DNA from: Bradyrhizobium sp. Rc3b
Lineage (GTDB): Bacteria; Pseudomonadota; Alphaproteobacteria; Rhizobiales; Xanthobacteraceae
DNA length: 64,000 nt
Direction of reading: 5' to 3'
Assembly (NCBI RefSeq): GCF_900114915.1
Contig: NZ_FOUS01000007.1
Coordinates: 310,001 to 374,000 of the forward strand
Below the pieces are notes generated by a model that was not told the DNA's origin, searched no databases, and was given only the letters and a program-made list of their open reading frames with translations. Made by a program: the position numbers and the translations under genes. Below are positions 26,536 through 35,513 of the stretch, piece by piece (positions within the stretch are counted from its first letter, which is position 1; each line of letters starts with the position of its first letter).

Positions 26536-27354
26536 ATGTCTACATTCACGACCATATCGTCTGACAAATTGGCACGGTTGATCGGCACGGCGAACACGCC
26601 TGTCCTGATCGACGTGCGGACTGAAGAGGATTTTGCCGCCGACCGGCGGCTGATCCCCGGCTCTATCAAGCTCAGCCACGAGAATGTGACCGACTGGGGC
26701 GGCGACTTCGCCGGCCGCCGGGCTGTCGTCTCGTGCTTCCGCGGCGAGAAGCTCGCGCAGGGCACGGCGGCCTGGCTCCGCCAGCTCGGCGTGGAGGCCG
26801 AGACTCTCGAGGGCGGCTTCGAGGGCTGGAAGGCGGCCAAGCTGCCGCTGGTCGACGCCCGCAAGCTGCCGCCGCGCGATGCCAAGGGGCGCACGGTCTG
26901 GGTCACGCGGGCGCGGCCGAAGGTCGACCGCATCGCCTGCCCCTGGCTGATCCGCCGCTTCGTCGATCCCAATGCGGTGTTCCTGTATGTGGCGCCGTCC
27001 GAGGTGGTCGCCGTCGGCGAGCGATTCAATGCTGCCCCCTTCGACATCGAGAACGTGTTCTGGAGTCACCGCGGCGAGCTCTGCACCTTCGACGTGATGA
27101 TCGAGGAGTTCGGCATTGCGACGCCGCCTTTGCTGCGGCTGGCCACGCTGGTGCGCGGCGCCGACACCGCGCGGCCCGACCTCGCCCCGGAGGCGCCCGG
27201 CCTGCTCGCGGCCTCGCTCGGGCTATCGCGGATGTATGACGACGACCTCGCGCAGCTCGAGGCCGGCATGACGCTCTACGATGCCTTCTACCGCTGGTGC
27301 CGCGACGCCACCACCGAGACCCACAACTGGCCGACCAACAAGGTGAAGGCGTAA
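26536..27354 (+). CDS. chrB: Rhodanese-ChrB fusion, chromate resistance protein
   Basis: The 272-residue protein has an N-terminal rhodanese domain (about 1-110) with the active cysteine loop SCFRGEKLAQG, and a C-terminal ChrB domain opening with VTRARPKVDRIACPWLIRRF. ChrB proteins act with the chromate pump ChrA, some as chromate-sensing regulators; a rhodanese-containing form may instead be enzymatic. ATG 26536 has GAGGAC upstream. The stop overlaps the chrA start by one base (TAATG), so the two are coupled. Confidence 0.9.
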   Translation: MSTFTTISSDKLARLIGTANTPVLIDVRTEEDFAADRRLIPGSIKLSHENVTDWGGDFAGRRAVVSCFRGEKLAQGTAAWLRQLGVEAETLEGGFEGWKAAKLPLVDARKLPPRDAKGRTVWVTRARPKVDRIACPWLIRRFVDPNAVFLYVAPSEVVAVGERFNAAPFDIENVFWSHRGELCTFDVMIEEFGIATPPLLRLATLVRGADTARPDLAPEAPGLLAASLGLSRMYDDDLAQLEAGMTLYDAFYRWCRDATTETHNWPTNKVKA

Positions 27355-28739
27355 TGGACACGCGGAATGTTCAAGCAGGAGCTGATGCCGGTCACGGCAT
27401 CAGCTTCAACGAAGCGTTCCGCGTCTGGCTTCGCGTCGCCTGCCTGAGCTTCGGCGGGCCCGCGGGCCAGATCGCGGTGATGCACCGCATCCTGGTCGAG
27501 GAGAAGAAGTGGATCTCCGAAGGCCGTTTCCTGCATGCCCTGAATTACTGCATGCTGTTGCCGGGACCGGAGGCGCAGCAGCTCGCCACCTATGTCGGCT
27601 GGCTGATGCATCGCACTGCCGGCGGGCTGATGGCGGGGGGGCTGTTCATCCTGCCCGGCATCATCGCCATCATGGGCCTCAGCTACATCTACGCGGCTTT
27701 CGGCAACGTCAGCTTCGTCGAGGCGCTGTTCTTCGGCCTCAAGGCCGCCGTGCTCGCCATCGTCATCGAGGCCGTGGTACGCGTCGGCAAGCGCGCGCTG
27801 AAGAACCGCATCATGATCGCGCTCGCGGCAATCGCCTTCGTCGCGATCTTCTTCTTCGCAGTGCCCTTCCCGATCATCATCATCGCCGCCGGCCTTATCG
27901 GTTATGCCGGCGCGCGAAGCGGCCGCGCCGAATTCGCGCCGGCCGATCACGGCCATGGCGCTAGCGGCGCCGCGATCGACAGCATGCTCGGCGAAGCCGT
28001 GCCCGACCACGTCAAACCCAACATCGCGCGCGCGATCCGGGTCGGCGCACTGTGGCTGGCGCTCTGGCTGGTGCCTGTCATCGCACTGCTCCTGGTGCTC
28101 GGGCAAGGCAACGTCTTCAGCCAGATCGCGCTGTTCTTCTCGAAAATGTCGCTGGTCACCTTCGGCGGCGCCTATGCGGTGCTGGCCTATGTCGCCCAGC
28201 AGGCCGTCGAGCACTATCACTGGCTGAAGCCGCACGAGATGCTCGACGGCCTCGGCATGGCCGAGACCACGCCGGGGCCGCTGATCATGGTGCTCCAGTT
28301 CGTGGGCTTCATGGCGGCCTATCGCGACCCGAGCGGCCTGTCGCCGATGCTGGCGGCGACGCTCGGCGGATTGCTCGCGACCTGGGTCACCTTCACGCCG
28401 TGCTTCCTCTGGATCTTCGTCGGCGCCCCCTATATCGAGCGCCTGCGCGGCAACACCGGCCTCGCCGGCGCGCTCAGTGCGATCACCGCCGCCGTCGTCG
28501 GCGTGATCCTCAACCTCTCGATCTGGTTCGCGCTCCACACGCTGTTCCGCGAGACCGTGCCGGTGCATGCGTTTCCGCTGAACTTCGATATGCCGGTGCT
28601 GAGAAGCGTCGATTTGCCGGCGCTGCTGCTGGCGATCGCAGCAGCAACGGCGATCTTCCGGCTCAAGCTGGGCATGCTGACGGTGCTGGCGGGCAGCTGC
28701 GCGGCGGGCGTGGCGCTAAGGCTGGCGGGGGTGATTTGA
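27354..28739 (+). CDS. chrA: Chromate efflux transporter ChrA
   Basis: ChrA exports chromate through the inner membrane. The 461-residue protein has two homologous CHR domains. The first contains CLSFGGPAGQIAVMH and LLPGPEAQQLATYVGW; the second has SLVTFGGAYAVLAYVAQ and ETTPGPLIMVLQFVGF. Ten or more hydrophobic spans are visible. The length is that of the two-domain type. Translation starts at the ATG overlapping the chrB stop, with GGTGAAGG just upstream. Confidence 0.95.
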   Translation: MDTRNVQAGADAGHGISFNEAFRVWLRVACLSFGGPAGQIAVMHRILVEEKKWISEGRFLHALNYCMLLPGPEAQQLATYVGWLMHRTAGGLMAGGLFILPGIIAIMGLSYIYAAFGNVSFVEALFFGLKAAVLAIVIEAVVRVGKRALKNRIMIALAAIAFVAIFFFAVPFPIIIIAAGLIGYAGARSGRAEFAPADHGHGASGAAIDSMLGEAVPDHVKPNIARAIRVGALWLALWLVPVIALLLVLGQGNVFSQIALFFSKMSLVTFGGAYAVLAYVAQQAVEHYHWLKPHEMLDGLGMAETTPGPLIMVLQFVGFMAAYRDPSGLSPMLAATLGGLLATWVTFTPCFLWIFVGAPYIERLRGNTGLAGALSAITAAVVGVILNLSIWFALHTLFRETVPVHAFPLNFDMPVLRSVDLPALLLAIAAATAIFRLKLGMLTVLAGSCAAGVALRLAGVI

Positions 28740-28799
28740 GGCACGTACTCGTCGGTTCGTTGGTCCGGTTTGCTGTTGGAAGGCGACATCGAAGCCGAC

Positions 28800-29015
28800 G
28801 CGGCTGCATGGCGGCTTTGGGCCAACAAGAGACTCGTGCATCGCACTCGGCCGTGGTCGCCTGAACTATCGGTAGAGCCACGCCGAGGTTGCGCGCCGTA
28901 CTGGGCACCTCATCGGCCAACAACAGCTTATGCATCGGGTTGTCGGGATTGACCAGGATCGCGATTTGCGAGGCCCCGGGCACCAATTCCCGGAGGATTT
29001 CTATTCGCTTTGCTA
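28800..29015 (-). pseudogene. Decayed fragment of an ABC solute-binding protein gene
   Basis: On the minus strand from about 28985 down the translation reads VPGASQIAILVNPDNPMHK and then ARNLGVALPIV, nearly the same as residues in the middle of the intact gene at 30406-31383 (VPGASKIALLVNPGNPMHR). Similarity fades at both ends, no start codon or signal peptide remains, and the frame is lost after about 60 residues. It is a remnant of a duplicated copy. Confidence 0.75.
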
Positions 29016-29228
29016 CGAAATATTGCGTCGCAAAGCGGCGCGAAGCGACCCCGCCGGTCGTCGCCAGATCTGCGCCTCATCGTCGTCCCTCTGTTTGAGC
29101 TCTTAAAGTCCATGTCAGCGTCGCCAGGCTGGTCATCGGCGCTACGACCGTTACGCCTAACGCAGGAACACCCTCGGAGCGGCAGAGTTAAGCCGACAAA
29201 CCACCTACCCCATGAAGGAGAAAAAGTC

Positions 29229-29606
29229 ATGGCCCGCGCAACAGCCCATCCGGATCATCACTGCATCTCAAGCGAAGACATTCAAGGAACCGAGGTGTAT
29301 GGAGCAGATGGAAAGAATATCGGTGAGATTGATCACCTAATTATCGACAAGGTGTCAGGTCGCGTGGCTTATGCCGTTATGAGCTTCGGCGGATTTGTCG
29401 GCTTGGGTCACAGCCATTACCCCATTCCCTGGGGCGCTCTGACGTATGACACGTCACTTGAAGGCTTCCGAACCAATATCACGGAGCAACAGCTGAGGGA
29501 CGCGCCTGAGTTTAGCGATGACTCCTGGGAAGATCGAAATTGGGAGACCCAAACCCACCGGTATTACGGGACGCCCACCTACTGGGAAGGGCGAGGTGGC
29601 CTATAA
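29229..29606 (+). CDS. PRC-barrel domain protein
   Basis: The 125-residue soluble protein has one PRC-barrel domain (about 12-85), with GTEVYGADGKNIGEIDHLII and GRVAYAVMSFGG as typical strands. The C-terminus, rich in Trp, Tyr and acidic residues, is common to stress-linked PRC proteins of rhizobia. PRC barrels occur in RimM and the photosynthetic reaction centre H subunit; stand-alone forms are of unknown function. AAGGAG lies nine bases before the ATG. The genes on both sides are unrelated. Confidence 0.9.
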   Translation: MARATAHPDHHCISSEDIQGTEVYGADGKNIGEIDHLIIDKVSGRVAYAVMSFGGFVGLGHSHYPIPWGALTYDTSLEGFRTNITEQQLRDAPEFSDDSWEDRNWETQTHRYYGTPTYWEGRGGL

Positions 29607-29974
29607 CGCCGACTAGATCAGCGATTTCCGATCGTGAGTGCCGTCTGAACTGATCGGCCGGCCCCCACGCGGTCGGATCAGATCTGGCAGGTTTTGATTT
29701 CGTCCCAAGGTTAGGAACCCCAATCCGGTCGCCAATGGCGGCGAGGTCTCAAGCTTGGATGACGTTCGCTGCCGCATTGTCGAGCGAAACTCTGGCCTGT
29801 TCCTGATCCATTGGCGCAGCCTTGCCAGCCGCACTGTGGGCCCCCCGATGTCCCGTTCGGGTCACGAGTGCCATTTGGAATGGTAGGCTGGTTGCTTTCG
29901 GTCTCCCCAATGAGCCTCCTGGCTTTCGCCCTACCGGCTCGGCGCGAGAGCGTACGTACGCCTAAGGAAGAGGG
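29607..29974. other. Intergenic region after the PRC-barrel gene
   Basis: About 370 bases with no supportable gene. A 73-codon minus-strand frame (29613-29834) lacks a ribosome site and family resemblance. Base composition is uneven and the sequence looks like decayed DNA. Confidence 0.5.
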
Positions 29975-30298
29975 ATGACTGTTTCAGAGGAAGTCCGAGT
30001 TTGGCGGTTACGAGCGCGAGTCTTTGCGGTTGCTGGAGCCCTATGTCTCGCCTTGATTTTCTTGCTGAAGATTCTCGATCCAACCGAGTTCGCGAAAGGC
30101 TTGATTGGTCCGCTTGTTCTGGTGCTCGTCTTTCTTTGGCTGTACGGGCTGTTTTGCACCTATCGGTATTGGAAAGATTTTAGAGAAGATGAAGTACGGC
30201 GCGGCGGATCAGCGGAAACCGCGCGTGAAAAATGGCATAACTGCACCCGCCCCCAGGCTAGATGCCGGTGGGCCGCAACGAGCCAAAAGCAGCAATAA
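29975..30298 (+). CDS. Small membrane protein, 107 residues
   Basis: I do not recognise this gene. The product has two hydrophobic spans, at about residues 17-33 and 43-63, a basic N-terminus and a charged C-terminal tail (YRYWKDFREDEVRRGG). AAGGAAGAGGG sits directly before the ATG, supporting translation. The last 25 residues, rich in Arg, Cys and Gln, look unlike the rest, which may reflect a lost original stop or readthrough into repeat DNA. The function is unknown. Confidence 0.6.
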   Translation: MTVSEEVRVWRLRARVFAVAGALCLALIFLLKILDPTEFAKGLIGPLVLVLVFLWLYGLFCTYRYWKDFREDEVRRGGSAETAREKWHNCTRPQARCRWAATSQKQQ

Positions 30299-30405
30299 AC
30301 GCCATCCTGGATTGCCGTCGGGATTGCCTCTGAAAGCCGAACTGACACGGGTTCGAGCCATCAGCTGCTAAGGGTCATATCCGGACTCATGCAGCGCAGC
30401 AAATT

Positions 30406-31383
30406 CTATTCAATCACTTCATCCGCGCGAAGGAGCAACGAGGTCGGCACGGTGACGCCGAGCGCTTTGGCAGTCTTCATGTTGATCACTAGCTGGAATT
30501 TGGTCGGCTGCTCGACCGGCAGATCGGAAGGCTTCGTGCCTTTGAGGATCTTATTGACGTAACCGCCTGCACGGCGGAACAGATCGGCTATATCGGGGCC
30601 ATAAACGACCAATCCGCCATTCGCGAATTCTCGTGAGAGATGAATAGCGGGCAAACGATGTTTCGCCGCGAGCGCAACAATTCGGGGGCCCTGGACTACA
30701 GTCAGAGGGTCGCCAAGAACGATCATTGCATCGGGGCGCTGGGCGGCGGCTGAGGCAAAGGCGGTATCGAGCTGCTCAGCCGAGGTCGCCTCCACTATCG
30801 GCAGAGCCACGCCCAGGTTCCGGGCTGTGGGAGGAACCTCCTCGACTAATATCAGCCTGTGCATTGGATTGCCCGGATTGACTAAGAGCGCGATTTTCGA
30901 AGCGCCGGGCACTAGTTCGCGGAGGATTTCGATTTGCTTTCCGATTGTTACCCCTGCGGAGGTCGCGAGACCCGTTATATTGCCGCCTGGACGCGATAGG
31001 CTTTGCACGAGGCCAAGCCCCACGGGATCGAACACTGCCACGAATACGATTGGGATGGTGGCAGTTGCGGATTTCAGGGCTGTGGTTGCCCGCGGCGCCG
31101 CAGCGACGAGCACATCGGGACTGAGAGCAATCAGGTCGGCAACTGAAGCTGGCAGTCGGTCTGGGGGTTGGGAAAAACGATACTCGACAATCAGGTTTCT
31201 TCCATCGATCCAGCCGTGCTTTTGCAGCCCATCAAATAACGCAAGCTCGGCTTGATTGAGGGCCCGCCCGCTCCCATCACCTATAGCAAGGAAGCCAAGT
31301 CGATGGTGTCTACCCTGCGCCCACGAACGTCTCGGCGAAACGAGCAGCGCCGCAGTACCCGCTATGAACTCCCGCCGCTTCAT
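30406..31383 (-). CDS. ABC transporter substrate-binding protein (PF04392 type)
   Basis: The 325-residue precursor starts MKRREFIAGTAALL, a signal peptide with a twin-arginine-like start and cleavage near residue 23. The mature part shows the ABC_sub_bind fold, similar to periplasmic sugar or amino-acid binding proteins, with DPVGLGLVQSLSRPGGNITG and LVNPGNPMHR as typical pieces. No permease or ATPase gene is adjacent, which is usual for this large Bradyrhizobium family of orphan binding proteins. ATG 31383 follows GAGGATC. A decayed relative lies at 28800-29015. Confidence 0.88.
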   Translation of the reverse strand: MKRREFIAGTAALLVSPRRSWAQGRHHRLGFLAIGDGSGRALNQAELALFDGLQKHGWIDGRNLIVEYRFSQPPDRLPASVADLIALSPDVLVAAAPRATTALKSATATIPIVFVAVFDPVGLGLVQSLSRPGGNITGLATSAGVTIGKQIEILRELVPGASKIALLVNPGNPMHRLILVEEVPPTARNLGVALPIVEATSAEQLDTAFASAAAQRPDAMIVLGDPLTVVQGPRIVALAAKHRLPAIHLSREFANGGLVVYGPDIADLFRRAGGYVNKILKGTKPSDLPVEQPTKFQLVINMKTAKALGVTVPTSLLLRADEVIE

Positions 31384-31684
31384 TCGATCCTCATCGCAGC
31401 TTGAGGACGAGGTGACGCAGCGTATCACGCATCGATGGTCGTCGCACCTGCTGAGGCGGCAATTGCTGCGTCGCAATTGCGGGGCATCGTGCAAGACGGC
31501 TACGGGTCAAAGGCCGAAAGTCTCGCTGAGAGCAAATCTGGTCTGAACTACCACGGATGGCAGACGTCGATTCGGCCGTGAGGATTTCTCAGTCGAGCCA
31601 GGAGCCGAAGTGTCGCTTGTCGCGTTCGTATGTTCTATTCGTCGCAGTTGCGCCGTTGACCGCGGCAAAAAACAAGGAGCCCCA

Positions 31685-32101
31685 ATGACCCGATCCGTCC
31701 ATGTTGCTGCAGGGCTCTTTGATAGCCGGCCGTATGGTTTTGCTCAGGTTACAGTCATTCGGACGCCGTTCGGTGACGTGGTAAATGTGTCCGGCCAGGT
31801 CGCTTGGGATGCCGATCGAAACATCGTCGGTGCCGGTGACATCGGGCGTCAACTTGAAAAGAGCCTAGAAAACCTGGCTGTCGCATTGGCATCGGTTGGC
31901 GCGACGCTCGATGACGTCGGCTCACTCCGACTCTACATCAGGCTAAGTCACATGCATGAAAGTGGAGCGATCACCACCGCTCTCAGGGCGGCGTTCGGCG
32001 AGAACCCGCCCTGCGCAACCTGGATCGGGGTGCCGAGCCTCGCCAACGACGCTTTCCTGATCGAGGTCGAACCCTCTAACGTTTTTCTTGCGCGCAAGTA
32101 G
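31685..32101 (+). CDS. RidA-family protein lacking the catalytic Arg
   Basis: The 138-residue product has the RidA/YjgF trimeric fold pattern: NVSGQVAWDADRN, then LENLAVALASVGATLDDV, then a C-terminal strand ending in LIEVEPS. RidA enzymes hydrolyse reactive enamines and imines. The Arg that anchors the substrate carboxylate in true RidA (PARS in E. coli) is replaced: the aligned segment reads PPCATWIG. It is therefore likely one of the divergent Rid subgroups with another role. AAGGAG precedes the ATG. Confidence 0.85.
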   Translation: MTRSVHVAAGLFDSRPYGFAQVTVIRTPFGDVVNVSGQVAWDADRNIVGAGDIGRQLEKSLENLAVALASVGATLDDVGSLRLYIRLSHMHESGAITTALRAAFGENPPCATWIGVPSLANDAFLIEVEPSNVFLARK

Positions 32102-32379
32102 ATGGCTGACGGCAGCAATGGGTCATAAGCCGTCGATGATGACCAAGCTGGGCGACTTCCGTCTTGCTCTTGGAAGCTGTCATTCACGAGCACCCGTCCT
32201 CAAGGAAAAGCTCGTCGCAGCGCGCCCGTCGGGCAAAACAGCCCGGTCAGTTTGACCAAGCCGCCTGTCAAGCCCTACCTCGCAAAATATTCCACTTTAC
32301 CGAAATTCGGATTTGTCGTACACACTGCTCACCCTGGCCCGAGACAAGGGGCGGATCGCGATCGTCACGAACCGCGGGC

Positions 32380-32880
32380 TGGGTAGCGATGGACGCGACG
32401 GCGTCGGGCGCGAGCGGGCATTGCAGGGCGGGACACCGTGAGCAATGGCTTCGCGCAAACGACACGACGCCGACAGCGTCTTCGTATGGCTTCGGGGGCG
32501 AGCACACGCCACCCTTCGAAGTCCCAGCGAGGACGTGCGCGGACGGAGAAGTCGTGTGGTCCCGGCGCCCGGGGTTCTGGCGTCAAGCCTTGGCGGTGAT
32601 GTGTGGCCGACCGGCACGCGCATCGACTATCCGCAAGGCGACGGGGGCAATAGTGCAACGCTCCCCGAGGAGAGCACGAAGGACACCGTTAAAACCATTC
32701 GCGCAGGGAAGGCCGGGCGACCGGCAACACCTGTGGTCCCCCCGTGTGCATTTCGCTCGCGCACGGATCTCGGGTGCCAGCCGGCGCCCGGCCTTCCCTG
32801 CGCCCTTGTCTTTGTCGAGGGCGGCACCTGGAGCAAGACTCGGGCGAGACGCGCCGCGAGAAGGCGATGGTGCGCCTGCT
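32380..32880. repeat. Large interspersed element with a long internal inverted repeat
   Basis: The segment GCGATGGACGCGACGGCGTC through CTCCCCGAGGAGAGCACGAA and the hairpin that follows match a roughly 500-base sequence I recognise from many intergenic sites in Bradyrhizobium and relatives. There is one copy in this window. The edges are approximate. It spawns several spurious open frames. Confidence 0.5.
32701..32803. repeat. 19-base perfect inverted repeat with 65-base loop
   Basis: The left arm at 32701-32719 (GCGCAGGGAAGGCCGGGCG) and the right arm at 32785-32803 are exact inverse complements. A further CCGGC/GCCGG pairing inside allows a stem of about 24 pairs. In RNA this would be an extremely stable hairpin. 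Confidence 0.9.
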
Positions 32881-33067
32881 TGATGCCTCCGTCAGAGTTT
32901 TAGAGCCTTCTCAAACCTATCCCGCACCAAGAGCGAAGGCTGTAAGCTACCTCACAGCCAGCCAAGATCTTCGACATGGCCGAGGGCACCCGCCGCATGC
33001 CTGCGTGCTGCCAGGGGTTCGACACGGGCCGCTTCCTTCTTGCCACCCGCTCAATCGGGGTGGCAAT

Positions 33068-33352
33068 TCATCGTGGAGGAGCGGCAGGCGGCGCGAAAAT
33101 CTCGTCCGCGTTCCATTGCAAAGGTGCAGATCGAAGCCGACAACCTGTCTGCGCGCGAGCGAGTTTCGGCTTGCTCGGCCCGGCACCGGCAAGCATCCTT
33201 TCCGTCGCAAGATGAAATGGACCCGGAATAGAAGCGGCAATCCCAGCAACAACGGACTTGCCCAACGATGTCGCTGCAATCGTGATGGTCACCACAGATA
33301 CGGCGACGACAAGCACATCGGTCACAATGCGCTTCGAAAGGTGCCTTGTCAT
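33068..33352 (-). CDS. Possible small exported or membrane protein, 94 residues
   Basis: I do not recognise this gene. From ATG 33352 the product reads MTRHLSKRIVTDVLVVAV, with one hydrophobic segment at about residues 10-30 followed by a short Pro/Ala-rich soluble part. The basic start and single span fit a signal anchor or uncleaved signal peptide. GAGGG lies nine bases before the ATG. The frame stays open upstream, and the surroundings are decayed repeat DNA, so this could be a remnant. Confidence 0.4.
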   Translation of the reverse strand: MTRHLSKRIVTDVLVVAVSVVTITIAATSLGKSVVAGIAASIPGPFHLATERMLAGAGPSKPKLARAQTGCRLRSAPLQWNADEIFAPPAAPPR

Positions 33353-33882
33353 GAGTGGGACCCTCACAACCAAAATAAAGCACTGCGCAACTGGAATCTT
33401 GCATCGTAGGCAAATGGGTATCGAAGCGTGCTCACCGCACGTGAAGTGCTTGAGGCGGTTATACGCCGGTGATGAACAATGGTGTAGCAGCGATCCAGAC
33501 CTAGTCTGGTGCGAAACGCGCAACAGGTTCTGCGGCTCCCTGGCGCTCGCGAAACTCGACTCTCGTAACCAGAGATCGTGTCGTCGATAATCTCAAGATC
33601 GTGGATTGTGTTAGCGACCTCGAGAGATAGGGAAGTGCGGTCGGTCTGTGAACTGATGAGCAAGGTCCCGCCACTTGCTCGGTCGTTGCGAGCGTAGCGA
33701 AGCAAGCGGTGCGTTCCCATCCATCACCGTCACCCTGAGGTGGCCGCTTCTTCAGCGGCCCTGGAAGGGCGACGGCCCGGCTGGCGCTGCCAAGATATCG
33801 AAGCATCTCGGCCGTTCATCCTTCGAGGCTCGCGGCGCGATGCTTTTGCATCGCGCCACTCGCACCTCATGGCGCGGCCAAA
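33353..33882. other. Intergenic region upstream of the small membrane protein
   Basis: About 530 bases with lower GC on the left and a repeat on the right (33720-33870). No supportable coding frame. The right half lies downstream of the GMC gene, so the repeat may also act as its terminator. Confidence 0.5.
33720..33870. repeat. Interspersed palindromic repeat
   Basis: CACCCTGAGGTGGCCGCTTC, GCGGCCCTGGAAGGGCGACG and CATCCTTCGAGGCTCGC followed by GCACCTCA reproduce a REP-type element that I know from Bradyrhizobium gene ends. CCCTGAGGTG and CACCTCA are the outer inverted ends. A related short form lies at 53371-53411. Confidence 0.55.
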
Positions 33883-35427
33883 CTACCGCATCATCATCCG
33901 CACGATCGCTTCGCCGATCACCACCGTGGTGAAATGCGTGTTGGCGCGGCAGTCGGACGGCATGATCGAGGCGTCGGCGACGCGCAAGCCCGCAATGCCT
34001 TTCACGCTGCCGTCAGGATTGACCACGCCGTCGGGCTCGCCGGCGCCGGTCATGCGACAACTGCCGGCGGCGTGCTGGATGTCGCCGGTCTCACGGCGCA
34101 GCACCGCATCGAGTTCATGATCCGGCAGCGCTGCCGCCTGCGGCAGCGTCAGATCGGTGTCGGCGAGCCGAATCCAGTCCGCGATGCCCGCCAGCGCCGG
34201 CTGCGACGTGATCACGGCGAGCCGCCTCACCGCATCCATCATGCGCAGCATGTCGCGGGGATCGGCGAGCATGTTCTCCTCGACGACGGGATCGATCGCC
34301 GGATCGGTCGAGGCCAGCTTCAGCGTGCCGCGCGAATAGGCGTTGAACAGGCCCGCGCCGATCGCCCCGGGATTACCGATGCCGCGATGATTGAAGGCGA
34401 TCAGGATCATGTCGCGCTTGCCGCCCTCGGCGAGGCCCGAGGAATAGGTCACGCAGCAATTGGTGTGACGGGTGTCGGGGTCGGTGGGACGCAGCTCCTC
34501 ACGAAGCTGAATCGTCGTGCGAAACAGCGGGTGATCGAAGTAGTGGCGGCCGACCGGGAGGTCGCGGGCGACGCCAATTCCCATCGCCTTCAATTCCTCG
34601 GCAGGGCCAATGCCCGAGCGCAGCAGGATCGCCGGGCTGTGGATCGCACCGGCGCACAGCACGATCTGCCGCGCACTGATCTCGTGAGTGCCCTGCCCTT
34701 CGATATGGACACGGACGCCGGTGGCGCGGCCATCGCTGATCAGGATGCGATCGACCAGCGCATAACCGCGGATTTCCAGATTGGCGCGGCCTCGCGCCGG
34801 CTCGAGATAACCCTCATTGGTGCTGATGCGGCAACCATCGCGGCTGTTGATGGGATAGCAGGCGACACCCTCGCCGTCGGGGCCGTTGAGGTCGGCGCAC
34901 CAGGGATAACCGCTGGCGAGCGCGGCATCGCGCAAGCCGCGATCGATCGCGCCCCAGGTCTCGGGCGGCGCGCGATAGACCGGCAGCGGTCCGCCGCGGC
35001 CATGGCCTTCGGCGGCGCCGAATTCAAAATCGTCCTCGATCACCGAGAAGAGCGGCATTACCTCGCTGGCCGACCAGCCGGTGCAGCCATGGGCGGCCCA
35101 TTCGTCGAACGCATCGGCAACGCCGCGGATCGCGATCTGGCCGTTCATCATCGAGGAGCCGCCAAGCCCCTTGCCGCGCCAGTAGAAGCGCGGCTCCTGC
35201 CCGGCGACGCGACGCGACAAGAGATCTGGCCACTGCCATTTCTCCTGGTACTCGCGCTTGTGGATGATCGGGATCGGGTTCGGCGTCCGCACCTCCCAAG
35301 GCGCCTCATCGGCGCGCCAGTCGCGCCCCGCCTCCAGCAGCAAGACGCGCCGGGCGGGATCCTCGGACAGCCGCGCCGCAACAGCCGCGCCAGCGGAGCC
35401 GCCGCCGACAACTATGACATCGTACAT
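33883..35427 (-). CDS. GMC-family FAD oxidoreductase
   Basis: GMC enzymes oxidise alcohols (choline, glucose, alkanols) with FAD. The 514-residue protein has the dinucleotide fold VVGGGSAGAAVAARL at residues 6-20, the second FAD motif GLGGSSMMNG near residue 87, and the C-terminal catalytic region with QHAAGSCRMT and ANTHFTTVVIGE. It is of normal length, with no signal peptide. ATG 35427 begins the usual family N-terminus (MYDVIVVGGG); an ATG 18 bases earlier is possible. The substrate cannot be stated. Confidence 0.92.
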   Translation of the reverse strand: MYDVIVVGGGSAGAAVAARLSEDPARRVLLLEAGRDWRADEAPWEVRTPNPIPIIHKREYQEKWQWPDLLSRRVAGQEPRFYWRGKGLGGSSMMNGQIAIRGVADAFDEWAAHGCTGWSASEVMPLFSVIEDDFEFGAAEGHGRGGPLPVYRAPPETWGAIDRGLRDAALASGYPWCADLNGPDGEGVACYPINSRDGCRISTNEGYLEPARGRANLEIRGYALVDRILISDGRATGVRVHIEGQGTHEISARQIVLCAGAIHSPAILLRSGIGPAEELKAMGIGVARDLPVGRHYFDHPLFRTTIQLREELRPTDPDTRHTNCCVTYSSGLAEGGKRDMILIAFNHRGIGNPGAIGAGLFNAYSRGTLKLASTDPAIDPVVEENMLADPRDMLRMMDAVRRLAVITSQPALAGIADWIRLADTDLTLPQAAALPDHELDAVLRRETGDIQHAAGSCRMTGAGEPDGVVNPDGSVKGIAGLRVADASIMPSDCRANTHFTTVVIGEAIVRMMMR

Positions 35428-35513
35428 CGCGTTATTTCTCGACATTCCAGAACACCGGCCTGGCGAACGGTATCAGACCGCGCGGAGTGTGCAGCGCGTC
35501 CGGGACACGAGCC

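Larger units (their letters stand above)
32102..33067. other. Intergenic region dominated by repeat DNA
   Basis: About 970 bases. The interspersed element at roughly 32380-32880 takes up half of it. Long frames exist on both strands but are Arg/Pro/Gly-rich and have no ribosome sites or family resemblance, so no gene is called. Confidence 0.6.

Noticed and set aside
32164..32883. Frames of 110-240 codons in the repeat region
   Set aside because: They lie in the interspersed element, are Arg/Pro/Gly-rich, and occur on several frames at once with no ribosome site.
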